Below, one piece after another: positions 27,608 through 35,455 of a stretch of 64,000 nt of DNA. Every line of letters begins with the position of its first letter. The first letter of the stretch is position 1. Source of the stretch: VRUE01 sp963837735 (GTDB lineage: Bacteria > Actinomycetota > Thermoleophilia > Solirubrobacterales > 70-9). Position numbers and translations under genes: made by a program. The notes beneath the pieces are model-generated. The model ran no database searches. It had not been told where the DNA came from and saw only the letters and a program-made list of their open reading frames with translations. Where the stretch lies: the NCBI GenBank assembly GCA_963837735.1, contig CAWIOM010000016.1, forward strand, positions 139,484 to 203,483, in the 5' to 3' direction.

Positions 27608-30601
27608 TCAGCCATGCCTGTGGGTCGATTGACGACTGTGTTGTTTCTGCTTCTTGTGCTTCTTGTGCTTCTTGTGCTTCTTGTGCTTCCTGTGCTTCCT
27701 GACACACTTTCCGTGACGCTTGACAAAGCCCCTCTTGCATCTCTTCGCCGGTGGTTCGACAACCGGCGGCTTGGTTGCGGCCTGGGTCGTGAATGTCTGA
27801 TCCGGTCCCGTCGTCGTCCCGTAGGAATTGCCAGCCACTGCCCGGAAGTGATAGGTGGTCCCCGGAGACAGGCCTCCAAGATCAGCACTCACGACATGCC
27901 CGGCCGCATCCGAACCGCCGGGCCCGTCGGCGGTGGAGGAGCCGTAGGCGGTTGAGAGGCCGTAGTCGAAGTGGACCGTTGTCGGCGCCGCGTTGGGAAT
28001 CACGCTCGTCGAAAGGTGGGCCGCACTCTGAGTGACCGCAGTCACGGAGGTGACGTCGATCCGCGGCGCGTCCGGCGTCATGAAGACCTCGTCCGGACCG
28101 TAGGTGGGTCCGGTGAAGTTGATCCCGATCGCGCGAAAATGGTAGGTCGTACCGGGCAACAGGCCCGATACACCGGCGCTCACGGGATGGTTCAGCAGAT
28201 CGCTTCCGATCGATTCACTGATCTCGGTCGATTCTCCGTATGCAGTACTTGGCCCGTATTCGAATAGATATACGGTGGCCCAGCGGTTCGGATTGATCTC
28301 CGCTTCCATCATCGCCCCGGTCGGACTGACGCCCGAGACGGTCGTGCCGCTGATCGTCGGTAGCGGCGCCGGCAGGGTTTCGAAGGTTTCGTCGTTGCCT
28401 TTGGTGGTGCCCTGACTGTTGACCGCTACAACCCGGTAGTGATAGGTGGAATAGGCTTCGAAGGCAACCGCTTCTGTCGAAATCGGGGTGACGCCATTCG
28501 GAGATCCCGCATCGTCGCCAGGTGGAATGGCGGTGCTGGTGCCGTATTTTGTGGTCAGGCCATACTCGAAGTAGTAGTGCGTTTCTTCGCCGTTCCCGTT
28601 GAATTCCGCATTCAGCATGATCCCCGACTGCGAAATTTCAGTCGCCGGAAGCGTTTTCAGGCCTCCCACCGCCGGGTTGGTGCTGAACGACAGATCGTCG
28701 CCTTTCGTCGTGCCGAGGCTGTTGGTCGCCACGACCCTGAAGTGATAGGTCGTCTCGAGTTCGAGTCCGGAGATGTTTGCCGTCAGAGGCGTGGCACCGG
28801 AGGGGCTTCCCGCGCTGGTGACGGGTGTTTTCGTGCCATAGGACATCGTTTTCCCGTATTCGAAGTAGTACGACGTTGCATCGGCATCACCCACATAGGA
28901 GCCGTTGAGGGTCGCGACTTTGGCGCCCACTTCCGTCGCAGCCGACGTCGCGAGGCTCTGGACCGCGGGAAGGGTTTTGAAGCTCTGATCCCCCCCGGGG
29001 CTCACGCCGAGGCCGTTTTCTGCGACGACGCGGAAGTGGTAGGTGGTGTCGGGAAGGAGTCCGCTCGGAGAGAACGAGAGGGGGGTCCTGGGTGGGAAGA
29101 CCGGTGAGCCCGCGCTCGTTCCCGGCGGGACGGCGCTTGTCGTTTCGTAGCCCGAGATACCCCACTCGAAGTAGTATTTGGTTTCTTCGCCGTTGCCTTC
29201 GAAGGACGCGTGCAGTTCCGCTGAGGTTCTCGTGACTGCGGACGCCGCTTCGGTGAGGAGGCCCTTGACGTTGTGCGGGGTGATCGTCTTGTCAGCCCCG
29301 TAGGACCTTCCACCGAAGTTGGCATTGCCGACGACCAGCCGATAGTGGTAGAGCGTCTCTCCGAGAAGCCCGGGAAGACTGGCGGTGACGGGGGTCACAC
29401 CTGCATACGGGGTGGCCTGGTCGCACGCCTGCGTGGACCCGTATTCGGGCGATGTTCCGAATTCGAAGAAGCATTCGGTGATGTTCCCCCCACCGTCGGG
29501 ATCCGCGGTCCCCCCCACCGCCGTGTTGCCGGTCGGTTCCCCGGTGGTTGATTTGGGCACGTTGGCGCCCGGTATTTCCTTGACCTTGCCGTTGCTCGTG
29601 CCGACGTAGAGCGTGTCGGTCGATTCGTTGACCGCGAGCCCCGTGACGCTGTTCTTGGTCGGGATCGTCTCGAGCAGCGCACCGGTGATCGTGTCGTACG
29701 CTTTGACGAAGGCGCCGGTGCCGGGGCCGCCGATGTAGAGGACGTGTTTGGCGCCATTGACGACGAGGCGGTTGTTGTTGCCCGAGGTCGAGGTGATCTG
29801 TTTCTTGGCGGAGTAGGAGCTGGCGGCCGTGTACTGCCAGACGCCTGTGCTGCCGTAGGACGACGCGTACAAGTCGTTGTTGGAGAGGTCGATGGTGAGC
29901 TTGCAGATTGCCGAGGCCCCTTCGGACATGCTGACCGTCAGGTTCGGGGAAGATCCACCGCTCGCGGGGTAGCGAACGGCGCTGTTGGGGTACTTCCCCC
30001 CCCAGACGTTGCCCGCATTGTCGACGGCAACGCCGCATATCTCGCCACCGGCGTTGACGGGCCAGCCGCCGAGGCTGCCGCCGCTTTCGTTGAAACCGTA
30101 AATTTCGTTGCCGTCGGGAGTCCCGTAGATGTTGTTTTTCGAGGCGCCGCCGCTGTTGTCGACGGCCATGTCGGAATCGCAGCAGCCGCCGGGCACCGAT
30201 TTCGGAAACGGGCCGCCAAGCGGAGTGAAGACCCCTGGGGACGGGGCGCTGAAGCCGTAGAGCGATCCCGAGCTCAGGACGTAAAGGCGCTTGTTCTCCT
30301 GCTGGAATGCCAACGTGTTGATTCCGCTGATCGACGTCCCCGACGTGCCGTCGCTACCGAATTGGGTGGTGACGGTCGTGTGGCGGTATTCCGCCGAGGC
30401 CGGGGTCACGGTGAGGGCGAGGAGCAGGGTGATTAGAACGCCGAGTGTGCCGAGGCGACCAACGGACCGCCGCGCTGAGGACGTACCACTCCCTTTGGAG
30501 GGCCACCCCGCAGGGAAGGTGCCGTGAGAACCACCTCGGCGGGCCGGCCCGGTGCCGGCACCCTGAGTCGATTCCGCGAACAGCGATTCCGCGTATCTCA
30601 C
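27608..30601 (-). CDS. Secreted NHL-propeller protein with six Fn3-like modules, first gene of the operon
   Basis: GTG 30601 with AAGGGAG 8 bases upstream; a Ser/Arg/Gly-rich N-extension precedes the hydrophobic segment RLGTLGVLITLLLALTVTPA ending SA-E. About 997 residues. An NHL-like part (INTLAFQQENKRLYVLSSG, GVAVDNAGNVWGGKYPNS, LTIDLSNNDLYASSYGSTG, GLAVNESTDTLYVGTSNGK) is followed by six tandem modules of about 90-100 residues, each with a strand pair like YYFEYGLTTKYGTST and TTYHFRVVATNSLGTTKG. No PD40 part. The tail is KRCKRGFVKRHGKCVRKHRK followed by a KHK repeat. It lies about 150 bases behind the promoter at 30761-30790, so it leads the long transcription unit. Confidence 0.86.
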   Translation of the reverse strand: MRYAESLFAESTQGAGTGPARRGGSHGTFPAGWPSKGSGTSSARRSVGRLGTLGVLITLLLALTVTPASAEYRHTTVTTQFGSDGTSGTSISGINTLAFQQENKRLYVLSSGSLYGFSAPSPGVFTPLGGPFPKSVPGGCCDSDMAVDNSGGASKNNIYGTPDGNEIYGFNESGGSLGGWPVNAGGEICGVAVDNAGNVWGGKYPNSAVRYPASGGSSPNLTVSMSEGASAICKLTIDLSNNDLYASSYGSTGVWQYTAASSYSAKKQITSTSGNNNRLVVNGAKHVLYIGGPGTGAFVKAYDTITGALLETIPTKNSVTGLAVNESTDTLYVGTSNGKVKEIPGANVPKSTTGEPTGNTAVGGTADPDGGGNITECFFEFGTSPEYGSTQACDQATPYAGVTPVTASLPGLLGETLYHYRLVVGNANFGGRSYGADKTITPHNVKGLLTEAASAVTRTSAELHASFEGNGEETKYYFEWGISGYETTSAVPPGTSAGSPVFPPRTPLSFSPSGLLPDTTYHFRVVAENGLGVSPGGDQSFKTLPAVQSLATSAATEVGAKVATLNGSYVGDADATSYYFEYGKTMSYGTKTPVTSAGSPSGATPLTANISGLELETTYHFRVVATNSLGTTKGDDLSFSTNPAVGGLKTLPATEISQSGIMLNAEFNGNGEETHYYFEYGLTTKYGTSTAIPPGDDAGSPNGVTPISTEAVAFEAYSTYHYRVVAVNSQGTTKGNDETFETLPAPLPTISGTTVSGVSPTGAMMEAEINPNRWATVYLFEYGPSTAYGESTEISESIGSDLLNHPVSAGVSGLLPGTTYHFRAIGINFTGPTYGPDEVFMTPDAPRIDVTSVTAVTQSAAHLSTSVIPNAAPTTVHFDYGLSTAYGSSTADGPGGSDAAGHVVSADLGGLSPGTTYHFRAVAGNSYGTTTGPDQTFTTQAATKPPVVEPPAKRCKRGFVKRHGKCVRKHRKHKKHKKHKKHKKQKQHSRQSTHRHG
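27648..27699 (-). repeat. 9-bp codon repeat encoding the Lys-Lys-His tail
   Basis: Five to six near-perfect copies of a 9-base unit (plus strand CTTCTTGTG) encode the KHK-KHK tail of the 27608 protein. The run is slippage-prone, so tail length may vary between strains. Confidence 0.8.
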
Positions 30602-30635
30602 TCGCTCCACTCCCTTGAATTCCCGTGAGCCCCGT

Positions 30636-30667
30636 GCTGTCCGTGCGACACGCTGTCCGTGCGACAC
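30636..30667. repeat. 16-bp perfect tandem repeat in the operon leader
   Basis: GCTGTCCGTGCGACAC occurs twice back to back (30636-30651 and 30652-30667), between the promoter and the start of the first gene. Role unknown. Confidence 0.9.
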
Positions 30668-30760
30668 GCTCCGGCCAAGGCTCCATTTCCCTGATTCCCT
30701 GTACTGCGGACCTGCTCCCAAATGCCTGGACTAGGCAACCCTGTTCCTAGATCCTGGATG

Positions 30761-30790
30761 AGGATAAACACATAGGGGTATGAATGTCAA
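30761..30790 (-). promoter_or_regulatory. Sigma-70-like promoter of the giant-protein operon
   Basis: Reading leftward on the minus strand: perfect -35 TTGACA (30785-30790), 18-base spacer, -10 TATCCT (30761-30766, four of six consensus bases). Predicted start of transcription near 30753, giving a leader of about 150 bases to the GTG at 30601. It is the only near-consensus promoter I found upstream of the 11928-30601 gene row. Confidence 0.6.
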
Positions 30791-30902
30791 GACACACATT
30801 CGTGCACAAGTTCAACGAGCGACTCGAAACCGCTCAGGAGCGGGAAATGTCCGCGTCGATCACGGGGACACGCGAATGTCTCAGGAGAGACCTTGGGGAG
30901 AT

Positions 30903-31019
30903 CAGCCCACGGGCGAGCAGCCGCGAAACGACTTTGACGGCCATCTCGAGGCCGCCATATAAGGTCAGTGCGCCACGCACGAAGAAGTGGCCGGAGGGGC
31001 AGGTTCGGTAGAGGAGGGT
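30903..31019 (-). pseudogene. Remnant of a family A C-terminus
   Basis: The translated minus strand contains YRTCPSGHFFVRGALTLYGG followed by VKVVSRL. This matches the C-terminal block of the adjacent family A protein (YLSAGCPSGHYFTEGEVLF, then a strand and the final PC). No start, signal peptide or upstream family A sequence can be found in the frame, so it looks like a decayed paralog tail about 150 bases downstream of copy 2. The final Cys is not preserved. Confidence 0.45.
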
Positions 31020-31168
31020 CTGCTCCTTGACCTTTGTCCGACTCGCCGGCGGCGGCGGCACCGTATGAAATCGAACCCCGGCGGCATGTGCACGGGATGA
31101 GGCCGTCGTGTGACAAAGCTGTCGACCGATGCCCGGCCGCACGGCGGTACGGCGCGCCCCCGCGCCCC

Positions 31169-31948
31169 CTATCCCGTCGGCGTACAGGGCAGGACGTGGG
31201 TGATCTTCAGCCGGGTGTCGGGGGCGAAGAGGACTTCGCCTTCGGTGAAGTAGTGGCCGCTCGGGCAGCCCGCGGACAGGTAGCTCGCCTTCTGGCCATG
31301 GCGGGTGAAGCGGCGGTCGATCTTGATCCGGAACCCGGTCACGGAGCCGGCGCCGCCGGCGATCTGGGGGATCCGGGCGTCGGCGTGGAGGCCGAAGTGG
31401 CCGCGGTGGATGCGGGTGATCCTGACCACCGCGACGACCGCGGTCGGTGCCGGGACGGCGACGTAGGTGTGGATGAAGAGGGTGGTCCTGCCGCCGTGGA
31501 CGCCGCCGTTGAAGAGGACGATCGGGCCTTTGGCCGAGAACGGCGCCTGTTCGGGAAAGGCGACTTCGACCTCGCCCTCGCCGGAGCCGACGATCGCGCT
31601 GCGGCAGGCGCTCTTGGCCTCGACGGTCGACCGGGCTTCGAGCCTGCCCCGCCTGCAGACCGGCAGGCCCCGGGCGTCGAGCTGGATCGTCTTGTCGAAG
31701 TCGGCGATCACCGCCGAGAGGGCGGGCGGGTGGCTGCCGTCAGTCGTCCCGATCCGTCCGTTGAGGCTCGCCGCGATCGGCGCCCGCCCGCGCCGCGGCA
31801 GCTTGGTCGGCGAGATCCCGCCGTTGTCGCGGAGGAAGAGGTTGCCGACCCGGACGACCTCAGGCTTGCCGAGGCTGCTCGCCGCGAAGACGAGTGCGAG
31901 CGCGGCCGCGACGGCCAGGGCGCGCAGGAGATGACGGCTCCGCCTCAT
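31169..31948 (-). CDS. Secreted protein of paralogous family A, copy 2
   Basis: 259 residues; the signal peptide (LLRALAVAAALALVFAASSLG) precedes a mature protein with the full family A order: ISPTKLPRRGRAPIAASLNG, DGSHPPALSAV, DARGLPVCRRGRLEARS, ACRSAIVGSGEGEV, FPEQAPFSAKG, IVLFNGGVHGGRTTLFIHTY, ITRIHRGHFGLHADARIP, QIAGGAGSVTGFRIKI, ASYLSAGCPSGHYFTEG and VLPCTP. The spacing of Cys residues matches copies 1 and 3. No enzyme motif is visible. It lies downstream of the PucR regulator on the same strand, about 90 bases from its stop, and could be cotranscribed with it. Confidence 0.82.
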   Translation of the reverse strand: MRRSRHLLRALAVAAALALVFAASSLGKPEVVRVGNLFLRDNGGISPTKLPRRGRAPIAASLNGRIGTTDGSHPPALSAVIADFDKTIQLDARGLPVCRRGRLEARSTVEAKSACRSAIVGSGEGEVEVAFPEQAPFSAKGPIVLFNGGVHGGRTTLFIHTYVAVPAPTAVVAVVRITRIHRGHFGLHADARIPQIAGGAGSVTGFRIKIDRRFTRHGQKASYLSAGCPSGHYFTEGEVLFAPDTRLKITHVLPCTPTG

Positions 31949-32040
31949 GCCCGGAAACGCTCCTCGATCCGGCGCCCGAGCGCAGGGCCTGATCTGTGCA
32001 GATCCGCGGCCCGGCGGTTCCGGTTCGGTGAGGCGGCGGG

Positions 32041-33243
32041 CTAGGGTCGGTTGCCTCGGCCTCGAGCGCTTCCAGGGAGAGGGCGACTTCGAGGTCGGCC
32101 GCCAGGGAGTCCAGCGGGCGCCCGAGGATGCGCTCCACCGTTTGCAGCCGCTTGCCGAGCGTGCGCCGGTTCAGGCCCAATGCCGCCGCCGCCGAGGAGA
32201 CGTTGCGACCCGCCTTGAAGTAGGCCCGCAGCGCGGCCAGCAGGTTCTCGCCGTCGCGGCGGCCCTCGAGCGGCGCCAGGTAGAGCCGTCCGGAAGGAGG
32301 CGACCGCGAGTTCGTCGCGAACGATCGAGGCGAGCAGGGTGACCTCCGCGTAGCGGAGCAGGGGCCGCCCGCCGCGCTCGGCGATCGGCAGTGCCGCCTT
32401 CGCCTGGCGGTGGCTGAAGCGCCAGCCGGCGAGCCGCTCGCCGGGCTCGCCGACGGTGATCAGGATCCCCTCCGGGCGGATCTCGCGGAGCGCCCGCACG
32501 GCTTCCTCGGCCTCGAGGGGCCCGCGGCCACCGAGCCAGCAGGCCCAGACCGGCTCCTCCTCGCGGCGGACGGCGAGCAGCCGCCGATCGAGCTGCCCGG
32601 CCAGCTCGCGCATCGCCTCGGCCGACCCCTCCCCCCTCGCCATCAGGCCGAGGTGGTGGGCGTCGAGGTCATACCCCAGCTCCGAGTGGTCGACGAGCTC
32701 GCCGGCGAGCAGGCTCTTGACGCACTCGCGCCGCCGCTCCGCCGTGCCGACGGGCCGGTTTTCCGCCTCGCGCGCATACTCGGCGCTGATCGCGGTGAGC
32801 AGGCGGTCGCCGAGCGTCGCCTGGGCGCCGAGCAGGCGACGCAGGTCCGCGTTCGGCAGCCCGGCCCGCTCCGCCTCTTCGACGAGGAAGTCGCCGAAGA
32901 GGGCGTTGCCGGCGAAGTAGCGACGCATGACAGTGTCGAGGGAGACGCCGTCGCGCGCGTCGAGGCGGGCCTGGGCGAGCAGCGCCGGGGGAACGACGGG
33001 AGCGCGGCGCTCGCCGACCTCGAGCACGGCGAGCCGATGCTCGACGGCGGCGACCAGGGCGGCTTTCAGGCCCTCGAGATAGGCGGGGTCGGCGACCTCG
33101 CGGGGGTCGGAGATCGCAAAGACGCGGGTCGCGATCGCCGTTTCGATCTCGGGCAGCCGCTCGCGCAGCCGGCCGGCCAGCTCGGCCCCACCCCGGTCTG
33201 GGGGTCGGCGGCGGCCACCGGCTTGGCGAATCGTGTCTCCCAA
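32041..33243 (-). CDS. PucR/CdaR-type transcriptional regulator, frameshifted near 32290
   Basis: TTG 33243 with AAGGAG five bases upstream. The N-terminal part is helical and Glu/Arg/Leu rich (AELAGRLRERLPEIETAIAT, VMRRYFAGNALFGDFLVEEA), then a middle GGDEF-like-fold region (LDAHHLGLMARGEGSAEAMR). The C-terminal PucR helix-turn-helix is in another frame: YFKAGRNVSSAAAALGLN then RRTLGKRLQTVERILGRPLD. Between ELAVASFR and RLYLAPLEGRRDGENLLAAL one base is inserted at about 32290. The TAG at 32041 is in the frame of the N-terminal part; the HTH frame itself stays open to 31860, so the exact end is uncertain. Such proteins usually activate nearby operons in response to a small molecule. Confidence 0.72.
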   Translation of the reverse strand: MGDTIRQAGGRRRPPDRGGAELAGRLRERLPEIETAIATRVFAISDPREVADPAYLEGLKAALVAAVEHRLAVLEVGERRAPVVPPALLAQARLDARDGVSLDTVMRRYFAGNALFGDFLVEEAERAGLPNADLRRLLGAQATLGDRLLTAISAEYAREAENRPVGTAERRRECVKSLLAGELVDHSELGYDLDAHHLGLMARGEGSAEAMRELAGQLDRRLLAVRREEEPVWACWLGGRGPLEAEEAVRALREIRPEGILITVGEPGERLAGWRFSHRQAKAALPIAERGGRPLLRYAEVTLLASIVRDELAVASFRTALPGAARGPPRRREPAGRAAGLLQGGSQRLLGGGGIGPEPAHARQAAANGGAHPRAPAGLPGGRPRSRPLPGSARGRGNRP

Positions 33244-33272
33244 ATCCACTCCTTCCCTCGACAGCCGGCCGG

Positions 33273-34439
33273 CTACCCGCGCTTCTTTGCGCTTCGCGGG
33301 CTTGATCTTCACGCTGCGGGTGGTCGTCCGGCGCTCGCCGGCGGTGGTCGTCGAGACGACGGTCAGCGTTGCCTTCAGCTTGCCGTTCTTCCTCAGCCTG
33401 GCCCGCGCCCTGCCGTTCAGCCTCACCCTCAGCGCCACGGTCTTGCCGGACTTCACCTTGGTCCTGCCGGCGCCGTACGCGACGGGCTTGCCCTTCCGGC
33501 CGGAGCCGGGCGCGATCGCCGCCCGTGCCCCGGTCACCGGCGCGGTCAACCTCTGCGCGGTGTTCGCGATCGGCGGGTTGGTCGCCGTGCCCAGGGTCAC
33601 GGTCCTGCCGTCGGCGCCGACCCGCAGCGGCCTCTTGATCAGACTCAGCCCGCCTCCGCCTCCGCCCGCGCCGGTGGGGGTCGGCGTCGGGCCGGCCCCG
33701 TCCGCGAAGTGTGAAGCTGGCGAGCATCTGGAAGCCGTAGATGCCGTACGGGCTGCGGAACTCGCCGTTGGGACCGGTCGGCGCCGGGTAGTAGGCGTAG
33801 ACGCCGTCGAAGTCGGTGATGCTCTGTTCGCCGACGTGGCCGGTGTAGCGGATCGGCAACGACGCGGTCGGGCGAGAGCACCGAGACGGCGAGCTGGTCG
33901 CCGAAGGAGGTGTCGCCCGGGATGCTCAGGTTCGCCTCTTCCGTGGCCGAGACGTGCAGGCTCTGGGGCACCGTGGCCACCTGGTTCGCCGGGACCGTGA
34001 AGGTCGGGCCGACCTGCTTGACCTGGCAGCAGACGTAGTCGGGTTTCGAGGGGACGCTGCCGGCCGAGAGGCCGGCGGTGAGCACGACGACCTGCATCGG
34101 CCCGGGGTTCGCCATCGCCGGCAGGGTGACGCTGGTCACCGTGCCGCTGCCGCCGGTTGCCGGGATCGGGGCGATGTCGGTGCCGACCGCCGGATTGCTC
34201 CACCCCCACATGCATGACTGGGAGCCTTCCGTGCCCGGGTACGCTCCGAGTGCCGGGGGGTAGAGGGGCGCGCCCAGCGAGCAGGTCGCGCCGGGAAAGA
34301 CCTGCTGGTTGGGGTTGCCGCCGAAGGTCGTGTCGGCGCCGGCGGTCGCCGCGAAGGCGAGGACCAGGGTGAGGATGGCGGCGAGGAGGAGTGCGCCGCA
34401 GGCCCGGAACGCTCCCCTGTGGGTCGGGCTGGCCGGCAT
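33273..34439 (-). CDS. Secreted beta-rich protein with a C-terminal domain shared with the GH64-like protein; several frameshifts
   Basis: Signal peptide ALLLAAILTLVLAFAATAGA. The N-terminal part (TTFGGNPNQQVFPGATCSLG, SVTLPAMANPGPMQVVVLTA, DYVCCQVKQVGPTFTVPANQ) ends at ISIPGDTSFGDQLAVS-like sequence; IRYTGHVGEQSITDFDGVYA is in a second frame (shift at about 33870) and the Gly-rich linker with LIKRPLRVGADGRTVTLG in a third (about 33710). The C-terminal domain NGRARARLRKNGKLKATLTV resembles the end of the protein at 38366. The frame then runs without a stop into the PucR gene; a TAG at 33273-33275 one frame over (after KKRG) is the likely true end, implying a third indel. Function unknown. Confidence 0.6.
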
Positions 34440-34559
34440 CACGCCAAGCCTAATGGCTCCCACGCCCGTGGGGGGAAGGAAGCGAAGCGCCGACCCTCAC
34501 CGCCGTGGGAGACTCGGATTTCGGCCCCCCATGGGCGCTGACCAAAAACCGGAGGATCT

Positions 34560-35261
34560 ATGCGAAACCTGCGTTCCAAGCTCACCTACTCGAATGTGAT
34601 GGTGACCGTGCTGGCATTCATCGTCCTCGCCGGCGGCTCGGCCTATGCGGCCTCGAACCTCGGCAAGAACGCGATCAAGTCGAAGAACATCGCCCCGCAC
34701 GCGGTCAAGAACAAAAACCTGGCGAAGAATGCGGTCAGGACCAAGAACCTGGCGAAGGGCGCCGTGACCGCCGCCAAGATAAAGGCCGCCTCGATAACCC
34801 GTACCCAGCTGGCGGCCGGGACCCTGGCGGGGCTCCAGGTGGCCGAAGTCCAGAGCAACCCGGTGCCCGGCTTCGGGGGAGGCCCGAGCCCATCTGCGGG
34901 GACCCCCGTCCCGCTCACCGGCACGACCACCTTCACCCCTGCCGTCGGGAAGTCGTACATGCTGCTGACCGAACTCCGGGGCAACCCGGTTGACGCCGAT
35001 GGCGAAAGCGGCGAATTCAAACCCTGTTACGGAGAAGTGGTGATGTTGGCCAACAACCAGCTGATCAGCTGGACCGAGATCTACGCCAGCGCCGAGGGCA
35101 CGTATGACGTCTACAAAAACGAACCGGTCGGAGCGAAGGCCGCAGCGATCGGCCTGCAGGAACAGGGCAAACCGGTGACCCTGACCGCCGTCTCGCTCAC
35201 CAACGGCAACTGCGGACCGATGACCGCGTCGTTCAAGGGCACCGTGATCGAGCTGGGCTGA
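34560..35261 (+). CDS. Secreted protein with an Asn/Lys-rich N-terminal repeat region
   Basis: ATG 34560 follows a perfect GGAGG with 5 bases spacing. 233 residues. N-terminus MRNLRSKLTYSNVMVTVLAF then a signal sequence ending AYAAS, a start type very common in actinobacterial secreted proteins. Residues 33-80 are degenerate repeats of the type NLGKNAIKSKNI, AVKNKNLAKNAVRTKNLAKG, which in these genomes form a short helical or left-handed repeat. The rest (about 95-233) is a beta-rich domain with two Cys (KPCYGEV and GNCGPM), likely a disulfide. No known enzyme motif. Monocistronic by context: 120-base gap upstream, nearly 190 downstream. Confidence 0.8.
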   Translation: MRNLRSKLTYSNVMVTVLAFIVLAGGSAYAASNLGKNAIKSKNIAPHAVKNKNLAKNAVRTKNLAKGAVTAAKIKAASITRTQLAAGTLAGLQVAEVQSNPVPGFGGGPSPSAGTPVPLTGTTTFTPAVGKSYMLLTELRGNPVDADGESGEFKPCYGEVVMLANNQLISWTEIYASAEGTYDVYKNEPVGAKAAAIGLQEQGKPVTLTAVSLTNGNCGPMTASFKGTVIELG

Positions 35262-35422
35262 GGGTCCGCGGATGGGCTCGGGGTGGCGGCTCTCGGGCCG
35301 CCGCCCCGAGCCGCCCGTGTCCCGATTCGGCTGCCGGCGGAGCCCCCTGCTCGATGGGACTACGATGGACGGGAGAACCAAGCCGAGCCCCGATCGCCAA
35401 TTGTTGATCGCCAGGAGCGAAG

Positions 35423-35455
35423 ATGCTGGTCACCGACGCCTATAGGGCACATTGA
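35423..35455 (+). other. Ten-codon frame with strong ribosome site overlapping the photoreceptor start
   Basis: CAGGAG, five bases, then ATG 35423 gives MLVTDAYRAH and a TGA that overlaps the TTG start at 35452. Either a coupled leader peptide or the real N-terminus broken by one base. Sequence alone cannot decide. Confidence 0.4.

Larger units (their letters stand above)
30602..30902. other. Leader and intergenic sequence
   Basis: Apart from the 16-bp tandem repeat and the promoter I see no supported gene here. Short open frames on the plus strand around 30780-31010 have no recognisable features. Confidence 0.5.

Noticed and set aside
27648..27699. Short regular repeats that look like a CRISPR or satellite.
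   Set aside because: The 9-base unit has no spacers and encodes the Lys/His tail of a secreted protein.
11928..30601. Polymorphic toxin or Rhs-type interpretation of the giant proteins.
   Set aside because: No YD repeats, no PxxxxDPxGL-type core motif and no variable C-terminal toxin or immunity pair; the tails are simple basic runs.
30784..31011. Small plus-strand gene starting near 30784.
   Set aside because: It overlaps the -35 box of the opposite promoter, has no ribosome site and no recognisable sequence.
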